Notes: generated by a model from the letters alone, not told the origin. Shown: positions 36,750-45,981, counted from the first letter of the stretch. The stretch: DNA of 52,069 nt from Chloroflexota bacterium (GCA_018673955.1 JABHBJ010000048.1:1-52069), one strand, 5' to 3'. Numbers and translations: made by a program.

Positions 36750-37212
36750 GGATACGAGCTTCGTTTTCTGTAGGCGGGAATTGCTTCCTACGATCGTGAA
36801 AGAGTTGTTCGTAGGTCTGATGGGGGCGATGGTATGCCCAATGCAGGGTTTTCGCCACAGGAGCTTGCTTCTGCTGTTACCAAGCTAGATGTCAATGAGA
36901 TGGGAGTTCCTGACTAATCTTTCACCTCAGTGCTTGGTACCGCTTATTACGGGGATATACGACGTAAAGCGTTTGAAGTGCACAGAACTCAGTATTCGCC
37001 GCTCGAACGCATGCCAGCACCTGAACTCGAAGCTGTTTGTTGAACTAGGGTTTCTTTTATACTGGTCGACCCGCCGGTTCCTGCGGGTCAAACAGGAATT
37101 TTCGGAACCGATCTCTTCTAAGGTGTTGAAGAATAGTCGTGTGGCGATTCACTCTCCCTGATTACACGACTGCTCTTCTCGATCCTGATTTCGCAAAGCT
37201 CCATGCACAGAC
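36750..37212. other. Intergenic region without a supported gene
   Basis: This 463-base gap lies between divergent genes. It holds a 7-bp hairpin (GACCCGC 37068-37074 with GCGGGTC 37083-37089) and a very short gene-like ORF at 36834-36917 (MPNAGFSPQELASAVTKLDV...), too short to call. Promoters for both flanking genes presumably lie here, but none stands out. Confidence 0.5.
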
Positions 37213-38109
37213 ATGACCGATTACACACCAAAAGTTGAGCGTCTTCGCAACAACCCGATCATTCGACCGAATATGGACTACCGTATGGGCGACAACATCA
37301 ACGGGCCATCGCTTATTCAAGTTCCTGATTGGGTAAGAGATCGACTCGGCAAGTACTACTTGTACTTCGGTCATCACAATGGCCGATACATACGGCTCGC
37401 CTATGCAGACGAACTGGAAGGGCCGTGGCGAATCTACAGCGAGGGAGTTCTTTCGCTTGGGGACTCACATTTCGAAGGGCATATTGCGTCACCCGATGTT
37501 CATGTCGATCACAAGATCGGCCATATCAGAATGTACTTTCATGGCTCTAACACCGTCTCTGGAGGAGGAACAGGTAAGGATGGGGCGCAATTCACTCGGG
37601 TTTCGATTTCGAGAGACGGACTGAATTTCAATGCAGACTCCGAGCTGCTGGCCAACCCGTATTTACGCGCATTCCAATGGAATGGCAACCACTACGCAAT
37701 AGCAATGCCTGGGGTGTTCTATCGATCCGAAAACGGAATGAGCAATTTCGAGGACGGTCCTACCCTCTTCACAGAAAACATGCGGCATTCAGCGGTGATT
37801 GTTGATGACAACGTTCTTCAGATAATTTTTACTATGGTTGGAGATTCACCCGAGAGGATCAAACTTTCCACCGTTGACCTTTCGGACGATTGGATGAACT
37901 GGACTGCATCAGATCCGATCGACGTACTATCACCTGAATTGCCGTGGGAGGGCTCAGAATTGCCGCAAAAGCCCTCGAAACGTGGACTTATAGATGGGCA
38001 GGTCAATCAGCTGCGAGATCCCGCTATCTACCAGGAAGATGGACGTACATACCTTCTATACTCGATAGCCGGCGAGAGCGGGATTGCGATCGCCGAGCTC
38101 ACGTTCTGA
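37213..38109 (+). CDS. Glycosidase-like five-bladed beta-propeller protein (GH43/GH130/GH32-like)
   Basis: A 298-aa protein with the repeated beta-propeller pattern of the GH43/62/32/68/130 superfamily: NPIIRPNMDYRMGDNINGPS, KYYLYFGHHNGRYIRLAYAD, ELEGPWRIYSEGV, HIASPDVHVDHKIGHIRMYF, FTRVSISRDGLNF, GVFYRSENGMSNFEDGPTLF and LRDPAIYQEDGRTYLLYSIAG. Acidic residues sit at the blade starts, but the catalytic set cannot be fixed by eye. No signal peptide is seen, so it is probably cytoplasmic. ATG at 37213. It may process a glycoside feeding the sugar-acid genes around it; that is an inference. Confidence 0.72.
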   Translation: MTDYTPKVERLRNNPIIRPNMDYRMGDNINGPSLIQVPDWVRDRLGKYYLYFGHHNGRYIRLAYADELEGPWRIYSEGVLSLGDSHFEGHIASPDVHVDHKIGHIRMYFHGSNTVSGGGTGKDGAQFTRVSISRDGLNFNADSELLANPYLRAFQWNGNHYAIAMPGVFYRSENGMSNFEDGPTLFTENMRHSAVIVDDNVLQIIFTMVGDSPERIKLSTVDLSDDWMNWTASDPIDVLSPELPWEGSELPQKPSKRGLIDGQVNQLRDPAIYQEDGRTYLLYSIAGESGIAIAELTF

Positions 38110-38205
38110 TCTTCATCTCGTTAGCCAGACAGGCCGCAGCTGCAGAGCCAGCTACTATGCCGGTGAATGACGCCCTATTGAGAATCTTTACGCTAGTGAT
38201 TGCGG

Positions 38206-39261
38206 TCAGTTGAGTGAACGTTTGGTGACTTTTCCGGCGAACTCTTCTGTTATGTAGAGAGTTGAGTCGGTTGTTAGGAGGCTGGTTGGTGAAACAACAT
38301 CCTTGACAAATACTGTCGTCTCGCTTCCATTCCATATGAGGACTCGACCGGGCATGGATTTGGCATTTTTACTAAAATCTCCTCCCTCGAGAACTTTCTC
38401 CGTATCTGATGAGAATTCCGCTATGTAAAGAGTGCCATCGGTGCCAAATGCAATATCGGTGACAGCGGTGAGTCCGGTGACAAACGGCTCAGATTCACCC
38501 TGGTCCAATGCATCTCCATCACCGTTTAGGTCTTCGATTCTCCAGATAGCAGCTTCTCCGTCAGGGTATGGATAGCCTGTCAGCGTGCCAACATAGATTG
38601 CACCATCAGGGCCGCGCGCTATCCCCGTTGGCACCATCTCAACTGGCGCCTCATGATCCGGAATGGCGAAGTTGTAGAACACCACATAATCACGAATATT
38701 GCCGTCCAGATCGACTGCTCGCAGCGAGTTTCCACCGGGGTCCGACACGATCCACCCATCGACTTCAGGTGCGTTGACCATGTCATAAGGGTTGGATAAT
38801 CGGTTATCAAGCGGGGCCCAGCCATCGGTTATTGGTGTCACAGGCTCGTATCCGGTATCTGTGATGCGGTACATACGCGCTGACTGTTCGCCAATATATT
38901 CGCCCACGATGAAAAATAGCTCTCCGTCGAGAAGAGTGATAGCTGATGGACCGGCTTGGTATGCCCCTTCGGGACCTGTTTTCAGTGAGAACGGTAAACC
39001 GGTGGCGATAGGACTGACATCGCCGTCACTGGTGACCTTTAGCAAGCGACCTCGACCAGATTCTGCGATCAGTAAGTTCCCGTCCTGATCAAAAGCAAGT
39101 CCGCGTGGCGAAGCAAGTCCTTCAGCCACAATCCCCTCATCGTCGGCTGATCCGCCTCCGCACGCCATCGAAGCAGCGATTATGAGAAGAGAAAGAACGA
39201 TCGCTATTCGGCTCGCTGATAGATGAAGTTTCCGTACGACGAACTTTAGATATGGGTTCAT
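38206..39261 (-). CDS. ScyD/ScyE-type NHL-like beta-propeller lipoprotein
   Basis: A 351-aa exported protein. A basic start (MNPYLKFVVRKLHLSASR) and hydrophobic core end in a lipobox, ASMAC (about residue 34), followed by GGGSADD. The remainder is a six-bladed-type propeller with repeated LASPRGLAFDQDGNLLIAE, GPSAITLLDGELFFIVGE, PTGIARGPDGAIYVGTLTG and VTDIAFGTDGTLYIAEFS. This matches ScyD/ScyE family proteins, named from scytonemin clusters but widespread and mostly without known function. A role as an extracytoplasmic binding or sugar-lactone-type protein is possible but unproven. Confidence 0.8.
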   Translation of the reverse strand: MNPYLKFVVRKLHLSASRIAIVLSLLIIAASMACGGGSADDEGIVAEGLASPRGLAFDQDGNLLIAESGRGRLLKVTSDGDVSPIATGLPFSLKTGPEGAYQAGPSAITLLDGELFFIVGEYIGEQSARMYRITDTGYEPVTPITDGWAPLDNRLSNPYDMVNAPEVDGWIVSDPGGNSLRAVDLDGNIRDYVVFYNFAIPDHEAPVEMVPTGIARGPDGAIYVGTLTGYPYPDGEAAIWRIEDLNGDGDALDQGESEPFVTGLTAVTDIAFGTDGTLYIAEFSSDTEKVLEGGDFSKNAKSMPGRVLIWNGSETTVFVKDVVSPTSLLTTDSTLYITEEFAGKVTKRSLN

Positions 39262-39470
39262 GGTTATTGGGAGCCTTACGGGTTTGTTATCCGTATTTTG
39301 GGAGAGTGGATGCTATTGCTTGAAGTAATATTCCCGGCTGTAAATATACTGGTCTTTTAGACTGGTTGGCTCGGAGGATTTTGTGGTTTTTACGGGCTGG
39401 CCCAATTCATTAGATCTAGAAATTTTCGTTTTCAGAGATTTCTTATGCAAATAGTAATTCACTCACCCGG

Positions 39471-40691
39471 CTACGCTCTGCGCAGGTCTTTCGAAAGTAG
39501 AAGTGCGATTCCCGCAACCGGGGTTCCGAGAAGGGCACTAATTACGAGCGCCTCCTCATTACCGAGCCATTCAGCGACCGCTCCGCCAAACAGCCAACCG
39601 AGCGGGAACGTGTTCATTGCTAAAACATAAAGGCTCATCACTCGACCGCGCATTTTCTCTGTCGCTGCCTGCTGGAACATGGTCAACACAGAAGTCACCC
39701 ACGGCATTGAGATAAGTCCCATCGTGAACAGTACGCCGAGGCTTAGAGGGACCGAGCGTGAGAATCCGAAAACGACCATGCCGATGTCCCAAACGACACC
39801 CATGATGACCATCACATAAGCGTGCCGACGATGAATTCCGTACAACGAAACTAAAACGGCGCCTATCAGCGATCCGGCGCCGAAGACTCCACCCATAATT
39901 CCGAATCCAGATGCGCCAATATCGAGCACATGTTCTGCGTACACGGGCATAAGGGCGAAGATCGCCACGCCGAACAAGTTCTGGGCGATTACGAGCAGCG
40001 TGAGCCACAGAAGAGGCGGAGTGTCACGGGCGTATCTGAGACCTTCTGCAAACTGGTTTGCGAGCGATGGTTTTGTTTCACCTTCAGGGATGACAAGTCC
40101 CTGCGGGTCACGAACTCTTAAGAGCAGTAATATCCCGAAGACGTTGCCTCCAACGACGAGCCAGTAGACGGTCTGTGCACCAGAAGCAGCAATTACGAAA
40201 CCGACGATCATCGGGCCAAGCATTTCGCCGGTGGTTTGAGCTACGGCGAGGATACCGTTAGCGTTTACGAGACGGTCTGATTTCACGATGTCGGTGATCA
40301 AGGCGTAGAACGCAGGGCCGTATAGGGCGCCCCCAATGCCTCCGATCACGGAAACCGCGAGCATGTGCCATGCGACCAGTAGTTCCGAGGAGATCAGGAT
40401 CGCTGTGGCTGCAGATGCCGCGGCGATTAGGGCACCTGCACCGATCATGAGGTTTCTTCGCCCAAATCGATCAGATATCACTCCGCCCATTAATGCGAAG
40501 GCGATAATCGGGATGGCGCGTACGCCTGCTACGAGCCCGATCCACAGCTGCGACTGCGTTAGCTCAAAGACTACCCACGAACTCGCCGTGCTACGCATGA
40601 ATATGCCGAGGTCGAACGTTGCTTGGCTAATGATTAGGGCACGAAACTGCGCGTCGGAAAGTAGGTCCGCCGCTTTTGGTCGAAATCTCAT
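39471..40691 (-). CDS. MFS transporter A (MFS_3 / EntS-like)
   Basis: A 406-aa major facilitator with 12 predicted membrane segments. After a short cytoplasmic start (MRFRPKAADLLSDAQFRALI) comes FDLGIFMRSTASSWVVFELT. The loop 2-3 motif is GGVISDRFGRRNLMIG, and the family feature MRGRVMSLYVLAMNTFPLGW lies before helix 11. This resembles the MFS_3 exporters (enterobactin exporter EntS type, macrolide efflux relatives). Substrate unknown. It abuts the HAD phosphatase gene with no gap: its start codon at 40691 lies next to the HAD stop at 40692. Confidence 0.88.
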   Translation of the reverse strand: MRFRPKAADLLSDAQFRALIISQATFDLGIFMRSTASSWVVFELTQSQLWIGLVAGVRAIPIIAFALMGGVISDRFGRRNLMIGAGALIAAASAATAILISSELLVAWHMLAVSVIGGIGGALYGPAFYALITDIVKSDRLVNANGILAVAQTTGEMLGPMIVGFVIAASGAQTVYWLVVGGNVFGILLLLRVRDPQGLVIPEGETKPSLANQFAEGLRYARDTPPLLWLTLLVIAQNLFGVAIFALMPVYAEHVLDIGASGFGIMGGVFGAGSLIGAVLVSLYGIHRRHAYVMVIMGVVWDIGMVVFGFSRSVPLSLGVLFTMGLISMPWVTSVLTMFQQAATEKMRGRVMSLYVLAMNTFPLGWLFGGAVAEWLGNEEALVISALLGTPVAGIALLLSKDLRRA

Positions 40692-41531
40692 TTACTTGAT
40701 AGCTGCGACGAGTTTTTCGAGCACGATAGCGACACCGTGATCGTCGTTGGAGGCGGTTTCGTATTTCGCGAGCGACTTGATTTCAGGAATTGCATTTGCG
40801 ACTGCTACCGACCAGCCACAATCACGTATGAGATCGATATCGACGAAGTCATCTCCGAACGAAAGCACGTCGGTAAGCGGAATATTCGCCGATTCCAGCA
40901 GATCGGCGACAGCGCCAGACTTGCTGGCTTGCGTAGGAACGATGTTCAGGAATTGCACTCTAGCTGCTCGAATCACGTCTGTTTCAGTTGAAAGTTCGCT
41001 CTGCAACATATTCACAAGGTTTTCTAAGTTTTGATTCAGACCGTTGATCGAAATCTTGACTGGTCCGAGTCGTAAAGCTTCTTCAAACGACACGACCATG
41101 GTGGGTGTTGCCATGTTGAATGCCCATAGTTCGTTTATGTCATCGTCGTGATTGACAGCGAACTGGTCACCGTCGATTTCTAGCGTCATTCGTGCCCACG
41201 GAGTTTGTTCATTCACTAGTCGCCAGCAGACTTGAGCATCTCCTAGGCTCATTTCGCACTTGAGGGATCCGGTTAGCCCTGCTTTGCCTTGTGCGATCGT
41301 GCCGTTCATTTGAACTATTGAAGTGATTTCGAGAATGTCTTCACCAACCAGCGTTGGCAGCACCCGTTCGGGGCGCGACGTGGCGATGATCATCGGTATA
41401 CCAACGGCTTGAACTGCGTGCAGGGCAGTGCGCGTGCGCTCGTCGAGCCGAGTGTTCGAGTTGAGAGTTGTTTCGTCCAAATCCATAGCTACGGCCTTTG
41501 GAATTTCGGATGAAAAGTCTGGAAGATTCAT
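40692..41531 (-). CDS. Cof-like HAD-IIB family hydrolase
   Basis: A phosphatase of the haloacid dehalogenase superfamily with a type IIB cap, 279 aa. Motif I is AVAMDLDETTLNSN (DxDxT; nucleophile near residue 16), motif II MIIATSRP, the motif III lysine is around ASKSGAVADLLE, and motif IV FGDDFVDIDLI, where the usual GDxxND reads GDDFVD. NDDHGVA near the C-terminus is typical of Cof proteins, which act on sugar phosphates or other small phosphates. It is sandwiched between two MFS genes with a 4-base overlap and a zero-base gap, so it is surely in one operon with them. Confidence 0.92.
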   Translation of the reverse strand: MNLPDFSSEIPKAVAMDLDETTLNSNTRLDERTRTALHAVQAVGIPMIIATSRPERVLPTLVGEDILEITSIVQMNGTIAQGKAGLTGSLKCEMSLGDAQVCWRLVNEQTPWARMTLEIDGDQFAVNHDDDINELWAFNMATPTMVVSFEEALRLGPVKISINGLNQNLENLVNMLQSELSTETDVIRAARVQFLNIVPTQASKSGAVADLLESANIPLTDVLSFGDDFVDIDLIRDCGWSVAVANAIPEIKSLAKYETASNDDHGVAIVLEKLVAAIK

Positions 41532-42865
41532 TTTGGGTTACTGGCTGACCTACTGGTCCTAGGAGAATCTACGGCAGGCGATGATCTGATTGATTTACGG
41601 AGTAATGCAGGCCATTTAATAACTGCAAATACGGTAGCGATTAATCCAATCGCACCCAGTGTTCCGATCATTGCTGCTGAGCCAATATCTTCCGATATCC
41701 ACCCTCCAAGAAGAAGTCCAAGTGGTAACCCGTAAATGCCGAGCGATCTGATTCCCATCACGCGCCCTCGTGTTTTTGATGGTGCTGCCCTAAGTAATCC
41801 AACCACCATCGCTACGAACGTCGCACCGCCGCTGAAACCCCACAAGACGAGTATTAGGGTGAACAGCCAAAGCGGAGGCACGAGCGCGAGAGTTAGCATC
41901 AGCACGTGCCATATCAAAGAGCCTATTATCATGATTCGTGCGGGGTTGCCGACGTTTGGTCGAAGGCCGATTGCTAACGCCCCCGTGAGTGCTCCTATTG
42001 ATGCTGCTGCTCCCAATAGGCCGATTCCGGTTCCGCCTAGATCGAATAGTCCATCTCCAATAACTGTCATTAATCCGTTAACGATCGGGAACGCTGTGAA
42101 TTCGATAAGGAACGAGAAGAAGATTAGACCGGGGAGCATTTCGCTTTTTCGCACATAGCGAAATCCCTCCCGTAGTCCTGTTCGAATGCTTTCGGAATGG
42201 ACCGTACTCGCCACCACTCTGGATGTGACCTTTAGAGATGCGAGCGTCGCCATTAGGTAAAGAACCGTGATCGCTAGGTACGCCCAATCAAGGCCAAGCG
42301 TGGCAAAAATCGTTCCACCGACAATTGAACCGACCACCCTTGCACCGTCGAGCGTCGAACGAGAGAGTCCGATCGCCCCATGAAGCGAGTGAGCCGGCAC
42401 AGCATCGGCAGTCAGTGCTTGAACCAATACCAAATCGAGCATGCGAACCATGCTGCCTGCAGCAACGATTACGTAGGCGTGCCACAGTTCGAGAGTATCG
42501 GTGAATATGAGAATTGTGAGAACGATTGCCAGGGTGCTACCGAATGCACGCACCAAGATTTGCAATTTCTTGCGGTCGAACCGATCGACCATTAAGCCGT
42601 AGAACGGGCCCAGTAACGTGCCTGTGAATTTAAGAGCGCCGATTAGCCCGACAAGCAGTGGGGAGCCGGTATCGCTAAGGACGAACATCGCCAGAACGAT
42701 GATCTCCATTTCAATCGCCCATAGGCTGAGCGCTTCTGAAGACCACACGAACTTATAGTCGCCGAATCGCAGAACGCTAAATGGGTTTAATCCTCCAGCA
42801 CGCGTCGAGTCGCCAGATATTTCATCCTGTGCAGCGGCCGGTTCAGTGTGTGTGGGTTTTGCCAT
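41528..42865 (-). CDS. MFS transporter B (MFS_3 / EntS-like)
   Basis: A 445-aa major facilitator with 12 predicted helices. Cytoplasmic N-terminus of about 28 acidic and polar residues, then NPFSVLRFGDYKFVWSSEAL. The loop 2-3 motif is YGLMVDRFDRKKLQIL, and TRGRVMGIRSLGIYGLPLGL lies near helix 11. It is a paralogue of the flanking transporters A and C at about the same general architecture. Its stop overlaps the start of the HAD gene by 4 bases. Basic tail at the C-terminus (LLRKSIRSSPAVDSPRTSRS). Substrate unknown. Confidence 0.88.
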   Translation of the reverse strand: MAKPTHTEPAAAQDEISGDSTRAGGLNPFSVLRFGDYKFVWSSEALSLWAIEMEIIVLAMFVLSDTGSPLLVGLIGALKFTGTLLGPFYGLMVDRFDRKKLQILVRAFGSTLAIVLTILIFTDTLELWHAYVIVAAGSMVRMLDLVLVQALTADAVPAHSLHGAIGLSRSTLDGARVVGSIVGGTIFATLGLDWAYLAITVLYLMATLASLKVTSRVVASTVHSESIRTGLREGFRYVRKSEMLPGLIFFSFLIEFTAFPIVNGLMTVIGDGLFDLGGTGIGLLGAAASIGALTGALAIGLRPNVGNPARIMIIGSLIWHVLMLTLALVPPLWLFTLILVLWGFSGGATFVAMVVGLLRAAPSKTRGRVMGIRSLGIYGLPLGLLLGGWISEDIGSAAMIGTLGAIGLIATVFAVIKWPALLRKSIRSSPAVDSPRTSRSASNPK

Positions 42866-42912
42866 CGGCGCGATTTTGTCATGTCCAGACCAAAATCTGT
42901 GAAACGAAGTCG

Positions 42913-44016
42913 CTAGCGAGCTTTTCGAACTGCTGGTGTCAAGATTATTGCAGAGCCTGCAACGGTCAAACCACCGACTACTCCAAGGAATAGTGTTGGT
43001 GCGGTTCCGATTGTTTCGATTCCGATCCCGCCAATGATCCAGCCAAGTTGATGAGTAAGTACGACCATGAAGTACAAACTCATCACCCGCCCACGCATTT
43101 CCTCAGACGCCGTGGTCTGCAGAAGCACAGGAACAGAAATCATCCAACCGGAAAACGCTAATCCAAGCGTAATCATCGAAATACCAGTCAAGATTACGTT
43201 TGGTGCTACTGCGAAAAGTCCTACGGAGGCGTTGAACAACAGCAGTGCTGATATCAGTAGGTAGCCTTTACGAATTCTTTTACTTAGGGCGAAGAGGACT
43301 GCCGACCCGATTAGTGCCCCCACACCATTAAGCCCGAGTATCACTCCGTACCCGAACTCACCTAGCCCGAGTTCGTCTTGAACTTTTACTGGTATTGCGG
43401 GCTGGTACGTGCCCATAAAAAGAGCGCTCGAACCAATAATCAACAATGCGCGAATGATCGGTGTGCGGTATGAATACGCTAGTCCGTCTTTGATGTCAGA
43501 GATCATATTTCTGCCACTGGGCACGGGTACGTAACGAGTTTTCACGAAGAAAATCATCAGTGCTGAAAAACCGTATAAACCGGCTAGAACATAGAACGCC
43601 ATATCCTGACCGAGTAACAGCAAAATGCCACCGACGCTCGGACCAGCAATTGTCGCTGTCATGGATATTCCAGTGTTCAAACTGGAGGCGGAAATAAGCC
43701 GCTCCTGACCAACTACATCAACTGCGAATGCCTGACTCGTCGGGTTGTGCAAGGCAAACATTGATCCCGTAACCAGTGAGATTGGAATCAGGTGCCACCA
43801 CTCGAACAGGTCCGTAGTCAGCAGTACAGCGGTGAGAAATGCCATCGAAGTGATGACCAGTTTGGTTCGCCAGAGTAATTGCCAGCGTTCTGTTCTATCT
43901 GCCAGCGCACCGCCGATTAGCGAGATAGAAATGATCGCTATTCCGGGCATTGCGTTTACGAGCCCCATTAGCATTGGCGAATCGGTGCGCTCTAGCACGA
44001 TCCAAGCCTGTGCCAT
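42913..44016 (-). CDS. MFS transporter C (MFS_3 / EntS-like), start codon unclear
   Basis: A third MFS exporter next to B, with GGALADRTERWQLLWR after helix 2 and MRGRVMSLYFMVVLTHQLGW near helix 11. The first ordinary initiator, ATG 44016, lies inside helix 1. The same frame continues upstream without a stop to 44244 and encodes a proper beginning, SAFSVLTIRDYRLLILSNLA, preceded by a polar, acidic tail like that of transporter B. No ATG, GTG or TTG occurs in those 76 codons. A rare start such as ATT, a lost start codon or a sequence error must be considered. Coordinates given are the conservative ones. Confidence 0.8.
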   Translation of the reverse strand: MAQAWIVLERTDSPMLMGLVNAMPGIAIISISLIGGALADRTERWQLLWRTKLVITSMAFLTAVLLTTDLFEWWHLIPISLVTGSMFALHNPTSQAFAVDVVGQERLISASSLNTGISMTATIAGPSVGGILLLLGQDMAFYVLAGLYGFSALMIFFVKTRYVPVPSGRNMISDIKDGLAYSYRTPIIRALLIIGSSALFMGTYQPAIPVKVQDELGLGEFGYGVILGLNGVGALIGSAVLFALSKRIRKGYLLISALLLFNASVGLFAVAPNVILTGISMITLGLAFSGWMISVPVLLQTTASEEMRGRVMSLYFMVVLTHQLGWIIGGIGIETIGTAPTLFLGVVGGLTVAGSAIILTPAVRKAR

Positions 44017-44423
44017 GTTCCGAATCTGGTAGCCAGCGAAAGTCGCTAGGTTCGACAGGATCAGTAGTCGGTAGTCACGGATCGTCAGAACGCTAAATGC
44101 GCTGACCGACTTCGAACTCGGCGCGGGTATGACTGATTCATCAGAAGTCTTCGACTCAGCCGTATTTGCGGTGTTTTCTGGCAGAACCGATTCCTTGACG
44201 AGCTGTGTCCCGTCGGGACGGGCAAATTCGAAACATACAATATGTCACTGGATATTGCGTGTTGATATAGCGAGTACTGGTTAAGCCATCGACGTGGGTA
44301 AGCGCTCAACGCGACAAGTATGCGAGGTAATCAAGTCATCATCGATTAGTTAAAGATCTCTTGATTCTAGAAACTGCAACTTGGCTTGGTGTAACTCGAA
44401 TGTCGTTCGGGGAGCTCGGCGAT

Positions 44424-45614
44424 TTAGTGCTTAACGATGAATGGTTCGAGCTGCGCTTCATTGATTTCAACGCCTATTCCCGGTCGATCGGGGAGTGTGA
44501 ACCCTCCATCCGCGTAGCTCCATGCCGAGTCTGACGCTTTGTCGAGACGGTCTGAAAGGCCGCCTTGGAACTCCTGAAGATAGTCAGCAGGGGCAACGGC
44601 GGCGCACTGAAGAGTCGCAGCTTGGAATACCGAAACACCGGTTCCCATGTGCGGAGTTGTCTTGATTCCAGCCTTAGCGGCAATTTCCATCTGAGCCAAG
44701 TAATCGGTGAAACCGGTTCGTCCGATATCAGGTTGATACACGTCGAGAGCTCGGGGCTGTTGCACCCATTGACTCATTTGGTATCGCGACCTGAAGTGTT
44801 CGCCCAGAGCGATGTCGGCCCCCGGTTTTTTAACGAGTTCCTGATGACCGATAAGATCTTCCGGTTGGAGCGGGCACTCGAAGAAACGGACGTTTCGCTT
44901 GCCGTATTCTAATTTTCCTATTTCAGCAGTTTCCGGTGTGCCCATCCATAACGTATCGACCATCCACTGCTCAAGATCTGGAGCGCCTGCCATTAGTCCG
45001 TCGAGCTCAGTGGTTCCGGCCTCGACGTCGCCTGTAAGAAATATTTTTGCTCCACGAAGCCCTGTGTCCATCCAAGTTTTTACGTGCTCGATTCTTTCGT
45101 CGAGGGTAGCCCGGCGGACACCTGACAAGTACACATCGAACTGGCTTCTTGGGTTCGGGTCGAGCAGGGCAGCTACTGGAGATTGCTCACGTTTGCCGAT
45201 GGCGTCCCACACTGCGATGTCGATCGCTGCTAACGCATCGAGCCAGTATCCAGACGAGTAGCCGCGCCCGCGTTGTGTGTCGTAAAGGAAGTCCCATAGG
45301 GCTCTGGGGTTCTCGTATTCCTGCCCTTCGATCATCTGAGCAAGGATGCCGTTCACTATGAGAGTGACTACCTCTGGGCCGATCCCGGCATTCGCTTCTC
45401 CCCACCCGACTGTTCCATCGGAAAGGGTTACTTTTACGAGCGGAGTTTCGATGTTGAGTGCATAGACGGTCTGCCATCCTTGCTTGAACTCGAACCGTTC
45501 GGTTTGGCGATCACCTTCGTTAGCTCTGTAAGTCTCCCAGTAGGATGCAGAGTTCTTGAAAGCTAGGTGAATCGACTCGATTGACTTGACGCTGAAGCTT
45601 GTGTTAGTCGGCAT
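44424..45614 (-). CDS. Mandelate racemase/muconate lactonizing enzyme family protein 3
   Basis: Enolase superfamily, 396 aa from ATG 45614. The frame is open 43 codons further upstream, but that part is hydrophobic and unlike the family, so the inner ATG is preferred. Motifs are VTLSDGTVGWGEANAGIGPE, WLDALAAIDIAVWDAIGKRE, GLRGAKIFLTG (catalytic Lys region), VRFFECPLQPED (Glu), IALGEHFRSRYQ (Glu), LDVYQPDIGRTGFTDYL and TTPHMGTGVSVFQAA (His). It differs clearly from the two other enolase-superfamily proteins here, so it probably has its own substrate. It is divergent from the ABC binding-protein gene, sharing a 399-base control region. Confidence 0.85.
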   Translation of the reverse strand: MPTNTSFSVKSIESIHLAFKNSASYWETYRANEGDRQTERFEFKQGWQTVYALNIETPLVKVTLSDGTVGWGEANAGIGPEVVTLIVNGILAQMIEGQEYENPRALWDFLYDTQRGRGYSSGYWLDALAAIDIAVWDAIGKREQSPVAALLDPNPRSQFDVYLSGVRRATLDERIEHVKTWMDTGLRGAKIFLTGDVEAGTTELDGLMAGAPDLEQWMVDTLWMGTPETAEIGKLEYGKRNVRFFECPLQPEDLIGHQELVKKPGADIALGEHFRSRYQMSQWVQQPRALDVYQPDIGRTGFTDYLAQMEIAAKAGIKTTPHMGTGVSVFQAATLQCAAVAPADYLQEFQGGLSDRLDKASDSAWSYADGGFTLPDRPGIGVEINEAQLEPFIVKH

Positions 45615-45737
45615 TTGGAGTCTCGACCCGCCGGATTCGTTGTTTAAACCCGTGGCGAATATAGAGGTGGATATTGAAATTGTGCACCAGAAGTTTACCC
45701 ACATGAATTGTGCGTTAGTGGTAATAGCGACAATATT

Positions 45738-45765
45738 TTGCACTTACCCTGAACCGTGTTAAAAT
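45738..45765 (+). promoter_or_regulatory. Candidate promoter of the ABC binding-protein gene
   Basis: TTGCAC at 45738-45743, a 16-base spacer, then TAAAAT at 45760-45765. It would give a leader of about 240 bases before the coding sequence. The divergent enolase-superfamily gene starts at 45614, so its promoter should lie nearby on the other strand. Confidence 0.45.
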
Positions 45766-45905
45766 TACGTTAGCGGACGTTGACTTTTTATGTCATGCGT
45801 GTATATTTTCCTCCTGCTTATGATGGTGGGATTGGATAAATTTTTATTATTCAAACGCCGCGTAACAAGGCAATTACTAAGCTGGAGCACCGCTGGTAAC
45901 GCGTT

Positions 45906-45981
45906 GAAAGGTTTTCCTTTCGCTAGCGTCGCTGGGCAGACTCTGGTTATGGAAGAGACAGGTTTTCTTGTGGAAACCTGT
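45906..45981 (+). promoter_or_regulatory. Two hairpins in the long leader of the ABC binding-protein gene
   Basis: GAAAGG 45906-45911 with CCTTTC 45916-45921 (loop TTTT), and ACAGGTTT 45958-45965 with AAACCTGT 45974-45981 (8-base loop), the latter followed by AGTTTCTTATTTG. The second ends 20 bases before the GGAGG ribosome-binding site. They could stabilise the transcript or act as a weak attenuator. Confidence 0.35.

Noticed and set aside
36834-36917. 27-codon ORF with gene-like ending (MPNAGFSPQELASAVTKLDV...)
   Set aside because: Too short, no ribosome-binding site and no recognised family; could be the tail of a lost gene but cannot be supported.
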